Source of the DNA: Rhizobium sp. CIAT894
GTDB lineage: Bacteria > Pseudomonadota > Alphaproteobacteria > Rhizobiales > Rhizobiaceae
Assembly: GCF_000172795.2 (NCBI RefSeq)
Contig: NZ_CP020952.1
Span: forward strand, 558,001-622,000
Direction of reading: 5' to 3'
DNA: 64,000 nt
Shown here piece by piece: positions 34,292-42,986 of the stretch. The notes beneath the pieces are model-generated. The model was given only the letters and a program-made list of their open reading frames with translations, was not told the origin of the DNA and did no database searches. Each line of letters starts with the position of its first letter. Position 1 is the stretch's first letter. The translations under genes and the position numbers were made by a program.

Positions 34292-34804
34292 ATGAGTGAG
34301 CGCCTAACGACGGCCATAAGAATCGGGGAAGCCGCAAAGGCGATTTTTCGAAAAACTCAGAGCTTTCCAGGCCCAGAATTCGGAAAGGATGTAGAGTTCC
34401 GCGAGGGCGAACACGTCGGTGTTGAACCGATGCTTTTGGCGCTTTCCATGGAGTTGGCACTGAAAGCGTGGTTCGTTTTCGACTACGACGATCCAAAAGT
34501 TGTCAAATCGCACAACCTGATGAAACTATTTGATAGCCTAAAGCCCGAAAGCCAAGAGAAACTCGATGCGGAGTTCAGAAGGTCAGTGGCCCCGTATCAT
34601 CCCCACGGTTTCAACTTCGACTACAGAATTCGTCACATTCTGGGTCAGCATCAAGACGCCTTCATCGACTGGCGCTACCTCCACGAGGCAAAGCAATCGA
34701 TGATGTTCGATCAGGGTGCTTTTGAGGCAACGCTCGAAATGGTGATCCGTGAGTTCGAGAAGAGATATCGCATTGAGCCGGTGAAGCCTTTTTGGCCACC
34801 CTGA
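34292..34804 (+). CDS. hypothetical protein, possibly HEPN-like
   Basis: A 170-residue helical protein. MLLALSMELALKAWFVFDYDD and KSHNLMKLFDSL resemble the two core helices of HEPN-type domains, where an early helix is followed by an H-x-L-x-x-L motif. The canonical HEPN RNase motif Rx4-6H is not evident. Base use is more AT-rich than the ars genes, and it begins the accessory segment. Its function is unknown; a toxin or RNA-binding role would be speculative. Confidence 0.5.
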   Translation: MSERLTTAIRIGEAAKAIFRKTQSFPGPEFGKDVEFREGEHVGVEPMLLALSMELALKAWFVFDYDDPKVVKSHNLMKLFDSLKPESQEKLDAEFRRSVAPYHPHGFNFDYRIRHILGQHQDAFIDWRYLHEAKQSMMFDQGAFEATLEMVIREFEKRYRIEPVKPFWPP

Positions 34805-35165
34805 ACGCAGTCAGGATTGGGGAAACCTTGGTGTGCGGTAGCTTCGGCACAGAAGCTTTCCTTGTCCGAGCGGAAGGCTGATAACCGCAACAAGGCCGGC
34901 AGCGGCCGGGCGGCAGCGCGCCTTCGTTTCGGTCCTTCGGTGGTCTCTTGGTCGATTCTAAAAGCGGACATTCGCAACGCAGTTCGCAATCGAACCGGCC
35001 GGTCCTGTCCAGATCGGAATTTCGATCTTTCCTCAGGAAGTAGGCCCCACAAGTGCAAAACAGATCGGGAGCGCATACGTCACTTCATCGACTATGCGAA
35101 TCATATGCGCTCCCATAACTTTGATATCTCCTCTCTTAGGGAACACCAAACTCAGCGGAAGACGG
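34805..35165. other. intergenic, 360 bp
   Basis: No convincing gene. It holds a GC-rich stretch (34,880-34,950) and, near its right end, the large inverted repeat listed separately. The promoter of the two-gene operon at 35,166 should lie here. Confidence 0.5.
35067..35114. promoter_or_regulatory. 11-bp inverted repeat upstream of the two-gene operon
   Basis: GGGAGCGCATA (35067-35077) and TATGCGCTCCC (35104-35114) are perfect reverse complements separated by 26 bp, ending 51 bp before the start of the helical-repeat gene. It could be a repressor operator or an RNA hairpin; no U-run follows. Confidence 0.55.
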
Positions 35166-36896
35166 ATGACGGCCGAGGCGATATCGATAGACGAGACAGA
35201 ACTGAATACGCAGCTCCGCACACGTGGCTTGCTTCGTACTGTTGCAGATCGCGACCGTCAGTGTCTTGACGATAATCACTCTGCGTTCCTCAATACGCTC
35301 GCGAGCATTTTCAACGCCACCGACGCGCCACGGCTTGACCTCCATATCGAAGAGGCGCTGGCGGAGCTTAAAGGACCGCAATTCTTCTTTGTCCAACATG
35401 TTCTGTGTGATCTCATACCCCTTCTGAACGTAGATCAAGCCGCCCTTCTTCGGTTTGTGGCGCGCCTTATCGACGCCGGTGGCAACGATCTGGCTGCAGG
35501 TGCCCCTAGTGCTGCTTTTGGAGAATGGACGAAGAAGGACCCATCCAGGCCTTCCAAGGTCTACGAAGCGGCGCGTAGGGGCGACGACGTAGCGCTGCGT
35601 CAACTACTCACGACTTTGCGAATGAACGCTGATGTCGAGGAAAGCCTCATATTTGCGCGATCTGACGAACGAGCGGCCAAGCTCGCAGCCATTTCGGCCT
35701 TGGGAGCCATGGAGTTGGGTGGGCGTTACAATGAGGTGTTTGACACCCTGCTTCAAGGAGCGTCCAGCGACGATGAGGAAACCGCACTCCGGTCCCTCGA
35801 AGCGGGCTACCGCGCTGCCGCACAACGAAAAGAATCCGCACCAACCGATTTCGACGAACAACTCGATCGAGTGCTTCAGACACGGACTCCGCTCTCGATT
35901 CACTTTGCGGCAGACTTCCTCTGGCTTCACCGAGAGGGCCTTACAGAGAACGCCATAAACTTGTGTCTCGCCGCCGTCGCGGACGTTAACCCAGACCACA
36001 TTGGTACGATCTCGCACATCGACCATGCCGCATACCAACTCGTGGGCACCGGGCGCGCCGAGCATGTCGTGCGCCTAGTCGGTGAATTGATAGATCGCTC
36101 GAAGGGTCGGATTACGCTGGATGCGCTCCAAAGCACCTACCACGCGCTGCAAAATGCAGGCTCTGACGTGCTGGGTGGTGCGGTTATGTACTGGCTGCTG
36201 AACGGGGGTACGCACACTCGCAAATGCGTAGCTAGCGAAGTTTGCGGCGTCGGGAACGATGCCCCTCCTTTCTCCATCCCCATGTCGTCTCTCCCACCAG
36301 ACCCATCGGACCAACTATTCCTCTGCCGCAAGGCCGTTGGATGGTTCTTCATTGATCCGCTTGCCGCAGTTGCCATACCGTTAGCGGTGCTTCGCGATGG
36401 ATCTCCGGATATCGCGAACTACGTCCTCGATCTGATCTACGACCCCCTGCTCCTGAGCTATGGCGGCAAGTTGAAGAAGCACCTAGAGCACTACGTCGCA
36501 GACGACGAATTGAAAGGCTCGGGCGTTGCTGAACTGCTCGCGCGCAAGACTGCACTTCAGGGTGCAACGGAGGGTATTGAACGCTTGGTAGAACTGCACC
36601 CCAGCGAAACGCAGCGCGAGGCGGACCGTGTTCAGTGGCACGAACAGATGGAACGGAGCATGGAGCAGGGGCGCCGGAAATCGATGCTTGAGGACCTCTT
36701 CACCAAACAATACATTCTGTATGGTCGCTCGTCGTTGACGCCGATCTATACCGGCGACGGCACCACACATCTGACCGAGACCGAAATGAAATCCTTCTCA
36801 ATCTCGTCCGAGTTACCCCTGCTCAGTGTCATCGACCCGGTAGGCCTAGACCGCATGCTCGTCCAATTCAAGCTTGAGTCTCGAGAACAGCTGTGA
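35166..36896 (+). CDS. helical-repeat protein of unknown function (gene 1 of a two-gene operon)
   Basis: A 576-residue, mostly alpha-helical soluble protein with no signal peptide or membrane segment. Leucine/alanine-rich helix pairs (LLTTLRMNADVEESL, AAKLAAISALGAMELGG, AEHVVRLVGELIDRSKG) suggest HEAT/ARM-like repeats. No catalytic motif is visible. ATG 35166 is chosen for its GGAAG site; the frame is open from 35094. Its last codons overlap the next gene (ATGA at 36893), so the two are translationally coupled and probably form a complex. Not recognised as any named family. Confidence 0.75.
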   Translation: MTAEAISIDETELNTQLRTRGLLRTVADRDRQCLDDNHSAFLNTLASIFNATDAPRLDLHIEEALAELKGPQFFFVQHVLCDLIPLLNVDQAALLRFVARLIDAGGNDLAAGAPSAAFGEWTKKDPSRPSKVYEAARRGDDVALRQLLTTLRMNADVEESLIFARSDERAAKLAAISALGAMELGGRYNEVFDTLLQGASSDDEETALRSLEAGYRAAAQRKESAPTDFDEQLDRVLQTRTPLSIHFAADFLWLHREGLTENAINLCLAAVADVNPDHIGTISHIDHAAYQLVGTGRAEHVVRLVGELIDRSKGRITLDALQSTYHALQNAGSDVLGGAVMYWLLNGGTHTRKCVASEVCGVGNDAPPFSIPMSSLPPDPSDQLFLCRKAVGWFFIDPLAAVAIPLAVLRDGSPDIANYVLDLIYDPLLLSYGGKLKKHLEHYVADDELKGSGVAELLARKTALQGATEGIERLVELHPSETQREADRVQWHEQMERSMEQGRRKSMLEDLFTKQYILYGRSSLTPIYTGDGTTHLTETEMKSFSISSELPLLSVIDPVGLDRMLVQFKLESREQL

Positions 36897-38635
36897 AACT
36901 TGTCGTTACGCACTATCTGCGCTCACTGCGTGAACGCGACGAACTCGACGCTATCCTGCCTGCCCTTCTGAGTGAGAGCGGGTTCCAAGTTCTGACCCGC
37001 CCTCGCCGTGGCACACGGCAAGCTGGTGTCGACATCGCTGCAGTCGGCCCCGATGCGGACCGCGATGGCGCTCGCAGCTTGTTCCTCTTCACAATCAAAT
37101 CCGGCGACTTGACACGGGAGCACTGGGACGCCAGTCAGCAGGCGGTACGACCGTCGCTCAACGAAGTTATGGATGACTACATCCCGAACCGCATACCACC
37201 CCACCTGGCGGAACTCCCTGTAGTCGTATGTGTCTGTATGGGCGGCGAGATGCGCGAGGATGTTCGGGCCCAATGGAGCGGCTTCTGTCGGACGAATGAG
37301 AAAGCCAACCTTCACTTCGCCGAGTGGAACGGAGATCGGCTCGCTGATCTTATTCTCAGTGGCATGCTACGCGCAGAATTAGTTGAGAGTGAGCACCGTG
37401 GGCTGTTCCAGAAAGCGCTTGCGATGCTCGACCAACCCGACGTCGCTTATCGGCATTTCCGCCACCTGCTTAATGCTATTTTCACCGAACCTAAGAACCA
37501 GACAGAGCGCACACGCCAGCTACGCAAGGCCTACCTATGCCTTTGGATACTTTTTGTATGGGCTCGTGACGCCGGCAACCTTGAGGCGGCCTATCGAGCA
37601 TCAGAGCTGTTACTGCTACGTAGCTGGCCACACTGCGACAGTACCCATCTGCGTAAGGGTCCGACACGACAAGAGCGGCTAGCTCATTTTGATCAGGTAT
37701 TGAAACTTCATTTCATCATCGCTCACCTTCTGCTCGTTGAAAAGATTGGGCCGTTCGCCGACAAGCGCTACGCGCTTTCCATGGCCGTGAATTCACGTAA
37801 TGCGGTCGATATCAACATAGCTTTGTTCGAGACTCTGGGGAGGTTGTCACTTCACGGACTGTGGCTGGATGCCTTGAGCGGCATGCAGGATGAGGCATTC
37901 GCGCAAGCGATGAGCGAACAGGCTGACAAGCTGCTCAACATAGCGATCGCGATGCTGAACGCGAATCCGGCGTTAGCCGTTCCAATTCGCGACGACTTCA
38001 TGATCGAGCTGGCTCTGTTCATGCGTCTCGCAGACGTGCGCGGCCGTATTTCCAACGTCGCCGACTATATTCGTGGCATGTCGGATCACCTGTGCAACGG
38101 ACTAAGGATACGTCAGCACTATCCGATACCGACGACAAATTATCGTGACGTCCTCAGTCATCCCAGAGATCGCAGCGACACATACTTCGAAGAGCATACG
38201 CGGGCGGGGATTCTTTACACTTTCATTCTTGCGTGGCTTGCTATGGTCGGAGATCAGGAACGTGCTGAGCGTTTGCGCAGCACGTTATTAGAACACGCCC
38301 CGCATATGACACACCAAATCTGGGTTCCCGACGGGCGAACGGATGACGTGTTTTGGGATGGTGATCGAGATCACGGGTTGTCGGTACCAGGTCTGCCTCT
38401 CAACGACTCGCTTGAAGCCGTTTTTGAACTCCTCAATCGCGTGATGAACGAGCATCCGCTACATGAGCGAGTAAGCGCTGTTCGAAGCAACCTGACTCCG
38501 GTTCTCCTCACGGCATGTCGCCATTATCGCATGCCGGTGCCCGTCCACGTTTGGCAAGGTCAAGATCGTGCGGCACCGAACAGCACCGCATCTGATCAAT
38601 TAGCATCCGACCGCACAATCCGGCAGGAGGACTAG
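36893..38635 (+). CDS. PD-(D/E)XK-like nuclease-domain protein (gene 2 of a two-gene operon)
   Basis: A 580-residue protein. The N-terminal 150 residues look like an Mrr-type restriction-endonuclease fold: ALLSESGFQVLTRPRRG, then GVD with Asp47, then LFLFTIKSGD with Lys69, where the usual Glu/Gln before the Lys is Thr67. A long helical C-terminal domain follows, without clear motifs. It is coupled to the upstream helical-repeat gene by a 4-bp overlap. Domain content and location beside IS elements and another nuclease-ATPase gene suggest anti-phage or anti-plasmid defence, but this is inference; the unusual Thr leaves catalytic activity in doubt. Confidence 0.65.
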   Translation: MKLVVTHYLRSLRERDELDAILPALLSESGFQVLTRPRRGTRQAGVDIAAVGPDADRDGARSLFLFTIKSGDLTREHWDASQQAVRPSLNEVMDDYIPNRIPPHLAELPVVVCVCMGGEMREDVRAQWSGFCRTNEKANLHFAEWNGDRLADLILSGMLRAELVESEHRGLFQKALAMLDQPDVAYRHFRHLLNAIFTEPKNQTERTRQLRKAYLCLWILFVWARDAGNLEAAYRASELLLLRSWPHCDSTHLRKGPTRQERLAHFDQVLKLHFIIAHLLLVEKIGPFADKRYALSMAVNSRNAVDINIALFETLGRLSLHGLWLDALSGMQDEAFAQAMSEQADKLLNIAIAMLNANPALAVPIRDDFMIELALFMRLADVRGRISNVADYIRGMSDHLCNGLRIRQHYPIPTTNYRDVLSHPRDRSDTYFEEHTRAGILYTFILAWLAMVGDQERAERLRSTLLEHAPHMTHQIWVPDGRTDDVFWDGDRDHGLSVPGLPLNDSLEAVFELLNRVMNEHPLHERVSAVRSNLTPVLLTACRHYRMPVPVHVWQGQDRAAPNSTASDQLASDRTIRQED

Positions 38636-38771
38636 GCAACCCTTTGCACCATCGGACTAACACGCTGCAAACATCTCATTGGCAGGAGCGAAAGTGATAA
38701 TCTTCTTCCGGCTGCGAACGGAAATAGTTTCCGTTTGGCGACCTCATTGTAAGAAAACGGTCGTCTACTAG

Positions 38772-39622
38772 GGCCTGTCGTCAGTTGAGCGAAATGAAAG
38801 CGGCGACGAGCTGAACTGCTCCGAGAAAGGTGGCGGCGAGCTTGTCGTATCGCGTGGCTATAGCTCTGAACTGTTTGAGATTATTAAAGAAACGTTCGAT
38901 GAGATTGCGCTCGCAATAAAGCGCGAAGTCTGTTGGTCTGGGCGTCGTACGATTGGCTTTTGGCGGAATCACCGGAGTAATGTGACGTGCTTTGAGATGG
39001 TCGATGAGCGCGTCGGCATCATAAGCTTTGTCAGCCAGGAACGCCTGAGGATCAACTTCCTCAAGAAGAGGTTGGGCCTGCGCCAGATCCGATGCCTGGC
39101 CCGGTGTCAGTGAGATCGCAACCGGATTTCCGAGCGCATCGGCGATCACATGGATCTTCGTCGTCAGCCCCCCACGGGATCGGCCGATCGCCTGGTCCCC
39201 CCTTTTTGCGCGCCAGCACTATGCTGGTGGGCGCGCACGACGGTGGAATCCAGCATCATATATTCATTGTCGTGATCGGCGGCCAAGTGTTTGAATATAC
39301 GCTCGAAGACGCCGCCTTCGCACCATCGGCGCATCCGCTTGTGGACGATCTTCCAGTCTCCGAACCGCTCAGGAAGATCGCGCCAGGGTATTCCGGCGCG
39401 GTATCTGTAAAGCACAGCTTCCACGAACAGGCGATTATCGGCCGCCGTGCCGCCAACATGACCTTCCCGCCCGGGCAGAAGGTCCTTGATCCGATCCCAT
39501 TGATCGTCTCGCAATCCATAACGACGTGTCATAACCAGCCCTCCAATGGCCGGTCTGCTATGAATCACATAAAATCCGATTTGGGAATCTTGCCCAGCAA
39601 GGCAGGGAACTGACGACACACC
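38772..39622 (-). mobile_element. IS5-family insertion sequence (IS427-like), complete
   Basis: An 851-bp element with imperfect terminal inverted repeats (GGCCTGTCGTCAGTT and its partner GGTGTGTCGTCAGTT), flanked on both sides by CTAG (38768-38771, 39623-39626), a typical palindromic target for this family. It encodes a two-frame transposase and lies between the two putative defence loci. Confidence 0.88.
38781..39532 (-). CDS. IS5-family transposase, two frames joined by -1 frameshift
   Basis: The upstream frame (39164-39532) begins MTRRYGLRDDQWDRIKDLLPG and includes the first Asp in MMLDSTVVRAHQHSAGAQ. At AAAAAGGGGGG (near 39,200) a -1 shift gives DQAIGRSRGGLTTKIHVIAD and continues into the downstream frame (38781-39149) with FLADKAYDAD and NLIERFFNNLKQFR, completing the DDE triad. 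Frameshifting on such A/G runs is the normal expression mode in this IS group, so the gene is probably functional, not broken. Confidence 0.85.
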
Positions 39623-39654
39623 CTAGACTTATCGACGCCAAGTCGACAGTCGTT

Positions 39655-41994
39655 CTATTTTGCGGGGGAAAGCTCTTTTATGACATACCCCTCCCGGCCC
39701 TTGTTCTGAACATAGGCTACTTTGACCCTTTGCCCCTCTCTAAGGGGCCTGCTATGATCCTCTGCGAATTTATTGAGAGGCAAATATGCATCGATAGGTA
39801 GGCCGTCGATCTCCACAAATCCGAAGCCCTTCTCTGTCGAGAGCTTAACAATTACCCCTTCTCCACGTTGATAGTTACCTGGTTCGATCGATATTACCTT
39901 TTCCACGGAGAGGCCTTTTTCGGCTTCGACCAGTTCGCAAACAAGGATGTCCCCCTCCCATATGTCGTAGGGGGATACCGGACCGAGTGCATTCTTGTGA
40001 AGCATCGCGCTGATATCTCTGTCCGCCAGTTTTACGAAGCCATAGCCAAGGCCCCTGTCAAACCACTCGACAACACAGCGGATGCGCTGTGTTGTTATGC
40101 CTGCAACTGAGGACACCACGGGCCGTTTCCCAGCAGCCAATGTTCGAAGCGAATACAACAAGGAATTCTGATCACCTCTATCTATCTTGCCCACAGACCC
40201 AAGAAGCTGCGCATCTTTCGCAAGAGCGTAGTTTAAAAATTTCTCGACGACGCGACTTGCCGCCTTTTGATCATTTGACCCCGCTATGCTCCTTAATTCA
40301 TCGGCGAGAATCCGATCTGATATCCCTGTTGCCAAAGCTAACTGCCCCACAAACACCGGATATCTTGTCACAAGACTCAAATGAACCGCCCCTCGGTGAG
40401 AAATGGCCACCGATTGGTCTGGTGACAGATGCCCTAGCGAAACGTCAAACTTCTCAATGAGGGCGGCGTCAAGCAGTATCTTCAGAGCACTACTGGTGCT
40501 TGCCTCTGAAGAGCCCAGCGCATCAAAGAAATCGAATATTGCCTGCACTGGCATATGTCGTTCTTCGACTGTCCTTCCCTGCAGAAGCCTCGCCTCCAAA
40601 AGCTTCAAGATTCTAATTTTCAACAGCGGACTTTGAATTACCCGTAAATCAGATTCGAAAATGGAACAAAGTTGCTTACACTCTCCGGGTTTGAACGCAG
40701 TGTAATCACCCTTCACGAGTGCCTCAATTAGCTTATCAAATGGGACTACTGTTGCCTCGCCGACAACGTAGGCAGTAACCAAATTCTCAATGGCCAGCAC
40801 AGGTGACGTTATGATCCGCCGCGCCAGATTTAAAGTTATCCGAATGTTGTAGTTGCTGAATTCACCAAGCGTCTGTGCGGTATACTCCTGGTTTACAAAT
40901 ATATCGTTGACTATAAATGCAAATTTTCGAATATCGTCGATATGAAGCCGTATGCCTTTGGCCAGATAAAATTCTTTGGTTCGAGCCTTTGGCGTCTCGG
41001 AAGTATTACCCGTGATATATTCAATGCGCTTTCGGAACACCTCACGAGGCGAAGGGGTCGGCAAAAAAAAGGACCGACTGGAATACACATTTACAATATC
41101 TAATTTAGATAGCCCCCAAGCCGTCTTATCCGTAATGGGGAAAATGAGTAAGCTATGGGCAACATGTCGTCTCAGAGACTGAGCAAGCTGAAAGATGGCG
41201 ACTTTCACGGCCTCATCATGGTCATCAATGTTATCAAATACTAGAACCGGAAGCATTTTCCGATTATTAACAGTGTCCTTGAGCAGTCTCTTGAGGTAGT
41301 CTTCACGATTCTTTTCAACAATTTCCTCTACATAAGTATCAAACTGAATCTGAAATTCAGATTTATTGGAGATATATAGATTTCTCTGGCTAACCTTGCG
41401 CCTGCGCTCATATTCACTGAAATATAAGCCGCGCATTTGGTCGTAATTTGGACCGTCATTTTCAGGATAAATCTGCCGGTGAATTGAAGATATTATAATC
41501 TCAATTGTTTCCCGATTACTGCTTTCTACGGCACCTGTAATATCGAGGAGATCGATGTGAACTTCCAAGCAACGCAGCCGAAGATCTCGTCGAAGCGTTT
41601 TCTTGAAAAATCGGTCCACGAAGGTGCTTTTTCCCGCTCCATTTGGGCCTACGATGAATACGGTTTCACCACCGCTGCTCTCGCTAGCGGCAACCTCAAT
41701 GACATCTGATAGTTTCCCTTCGATATCTTCAGTCTTAATATTTCCCAAAATGCGATCGGTCAGTTTTTCCAAGCTGTAATCGGCATATCTGCTCTCTCGG
41801 CTCTCAACGAAGCAGTTCAGCAGGAGGTCCGGATCATTGTCGCCTCGTAGCTTGTCAAAAAATGTGCCCAGTATGCGTTCGATTTCAAACGAAAAATCGC
41901 TCTTTGCTGTAAGATGGATATCAACGTCGCTGAATGCAGTATAGCGAACGGCTTCCACATTTGCCGCGCTATTGTGAATCTCGTCAAAGCGCAC
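39655..41994 (-). CDS. P-loop ATPase with two C-terminal cold-shock-like domains (3' part of a split gene)
   Basis: 779 residues from a GTG. Walker A is GPNGAGKS at 116-123 and Walker B is LPVLVFDNIDD near residue 250, with a sensor-like FPITDKTAW. This is a STAND/AAA-type ATPase rather than an ABC protein. After a helical middle region, two OB-fold segments carry CspA-like RNP1 motifs (GLGYGFVKL and EKGFGFVEI), implying binding of single-stranded nucleic acid. Codon use is much more AT-rich than the genome norm. The sequence upstream of the GTG, GAG CGC CTC TAT GCC, is in frame and protein-like (ERLYA), so this is probably the 3' part of one gene with the nuclease ORF. Adding one T to the 7-T run at 42,037-42,043 joins them into about 976 residues. 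Confidence 0.78.
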   Translation of the reverse strand: MRFDEIHNSAANVEAVRYTAFSDVDIHLTAKSDFSFEIERILGTFFDKLRGDNDPDLLLNCFVESRESRYADYSLEKLTDRILGNIKTEDIEGKLSDVIEVAASESSGGETVFIVGPNGAGKSTFVDRFFKKTLRRDLRLRCLEVHIDLLDITGAVESSNRETIEIIISSIHRQIYPENDGPNYDQMRGLYFSEYERRRKVSQRNLYISNKSEFQIQFDTYVEEIVEKNREDYLKRLLKDTVNNRKMLPVLVFDNIDDHDEAVKVAIFQLAQSLRRHVAHSLLIFPITDKTAWGLSKLDIVNVYSSRSFFLPTPSPREVFRKRIEYITGNTSETPKARTKEFYLAKGIRLHIDDIRKFAFIVNDIFVNQEYTAQTLGEFSNYNIRITLNLARRIITSPVLAIENLVTAYVVGEATVVPFDKLIEALVKGDYTAFKPGECKQLCSIFESDLRVIQSPLLKIRILKLLEARLLQGRTVEERHMPVQAIFDFFDALGSSEASTSSALKILLDAALIEKFDVSLGHLSPDQSVAISHRGAVHLSLVTRYPVFVGQLALATGISDRILADELRSIAGSNDQKAASRVVEKFLNYALAKDAQLLGSVGKIDRGDQNSLLYSLRTLAAGKRPVVSSVAGITTQRIRCVVEWFDRGLGYGFVKLADRDISAMLHKNALGPVSPYDIWEGDILVCELVEAEKGLSVEKVISIEPGNYQRGEGVIVKLSTEKGFGFVEIDGLPIDAYLPLNKFAEDHSRPLREGQRVKVAYVQNKGREGYVIKELSPAK

Positions 41995-42584
41995 GGCATA
42001 GAGGCGCTCACGGCAGGCTCCGCTGAAAGAATCTCGAAAAAAATATGGAAATCGTTTCGAATTGCCTCCAGAGATGGAAAAATGAATGATGACACACTGC
42101 GATAAGACTTATTTGCAACAAACGGCTTAAACAAAATCCATATGATGCCGTCCGTCACTACTGCAAACGGGAGACCCTCCTCTGCGGCGTAACCAAACGC
42201 TTGATCAACAGCTTCCTTACACTTCTTAAGGGCGGTATTTGATAGGGCGACGAGCCTCAAATTGTCCTTCTTGGCGAAATCGACCTCCAACAATCCTTGT
42301 CGTTTCGCTTCCAAGACAAAAAGCGGGTCCCCATTCTCGCCAATTAGATAATCAGAATATCCATTTGCGTGCTGTCGTTCTGTTGAGATTTCTGAGACGT
42401 CCCAGCCTAACACCTCACAAATAATACGGTTTATTAGCTTTATCTTGGCGTCTTCTTCGGTAATTGCCTGCTCTAGCAACTCTCCTACTTCGGAGATTAT
42501 ATTTTCAAATGTTCGGCGAGCCTTTTCGATTGGAGCCAATACAGCTTCATTTTCCAATTTTCCGTCAGAGACCTGCTTTGCCAT
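41817..42584 (-). CDS. HsdR-N-type nuclease domain protein (5' part of a split gene)
   Basis: A 255-residue ORF whose first about 182 residues form a type I restriction HsdR N-terminal-like nuclease: EVLGWDVSEISTERQHANGYSDYLI (Asp78) and PLFVLEAKRQG (Glu92, Lys94), then AVVTDGIIWILFKP. The last about 70 residues share DNA with the ATPase gene in another frame and look arbitrary. The domain boundary coincides with a T7 run on the coding strand, so the C-terminal tail is probably a frameshift product. The intact protein would be nuclease, ATPase, then cold-shock domains, an arrangement suited to an antiviral effector. Start chosen at the conserved-looking MAKQVSDGKL. Confidence 0.75.
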   Translation of the reverse strand: MAKQVSDGKLENEAVLAPIEKARRTFENIISEVGELLEQAITEEDAKIKLINRIICEVLGWDVSEISTERQHANGYSDYLIGENGDPLFVLEAKRQGLLEVDFAKKDNLRLVALSNTALKKCKEAVDQAFGYAAEEGLPFAVVTDGIIWILFKPFVANKSYRSVSSFIFPSLEAIRNDFHIFFEILSAEPAVSASMPCALTRFTIARQMWKPFAILHSATLISILQQRAIFRLKSNAYWAHFLTSYEATMIRTSC

Positions 42585-42986
42585 TTGGGGAGCTTATGTA
42601 GTTAGGATTGTGGAGCGACACTGCTACATCGAAACGTCCACCAACACGACGTCAAAGTCAAACTCGCCGCTCGGTATTAAAAGCTCTAAACCTTCAATAA
42701 TTCTCGCGTGACGTGGACAGCAGAGCCGGCTACGAAGCGTCTACGCGCGATGCCAACCCCCGCTGGCAGCCTAGATGAGCACACGCCTACGAGACTTGAA
42801 GCTACTGTCGGCTTTTTTGGCCGGCTTCCAAGAGGCCCCAATCCGCTTGCGGCCCTAAGCGGTCGTTCACGCTAGTCGTTGTCACGACAGCTATTGGCAT
42901 TGCAGTCTCACGCAGGCTGGGTATTCCACAATGTGATTTGCGATCCAAGACCGGCAAATTCCAACTTTACCCAATAGGCCCCGAGC
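42585..42986. other. intergenic, about 400 bp, no gene seen
   Basis: This region separates the AT-rich accessory genes from the GC-rich AraC gene. Short frames here lack codon bias or family features. It likely contains the promoter of the nuclease-ATPase gene on its left side and marks the right edge of the accessory segment. Confidence 0.45.

Noticed and set aside
38781..39532. IS5 transposase as a pseudogene because it is in two frames
   Set aside because: The A5G6 run at the junction and continuity of the DDE domain after a -1 shift match the normal programmed frameshift of this IS group.
42721..42986. Possible RNA gene or attachment site in the 42.6-43.0 kb gap
   Set aside because: No tRNA-like cloverleaf, no repeat matching the left edge of the accessory region, and no convincing hairpin with U-run was found.
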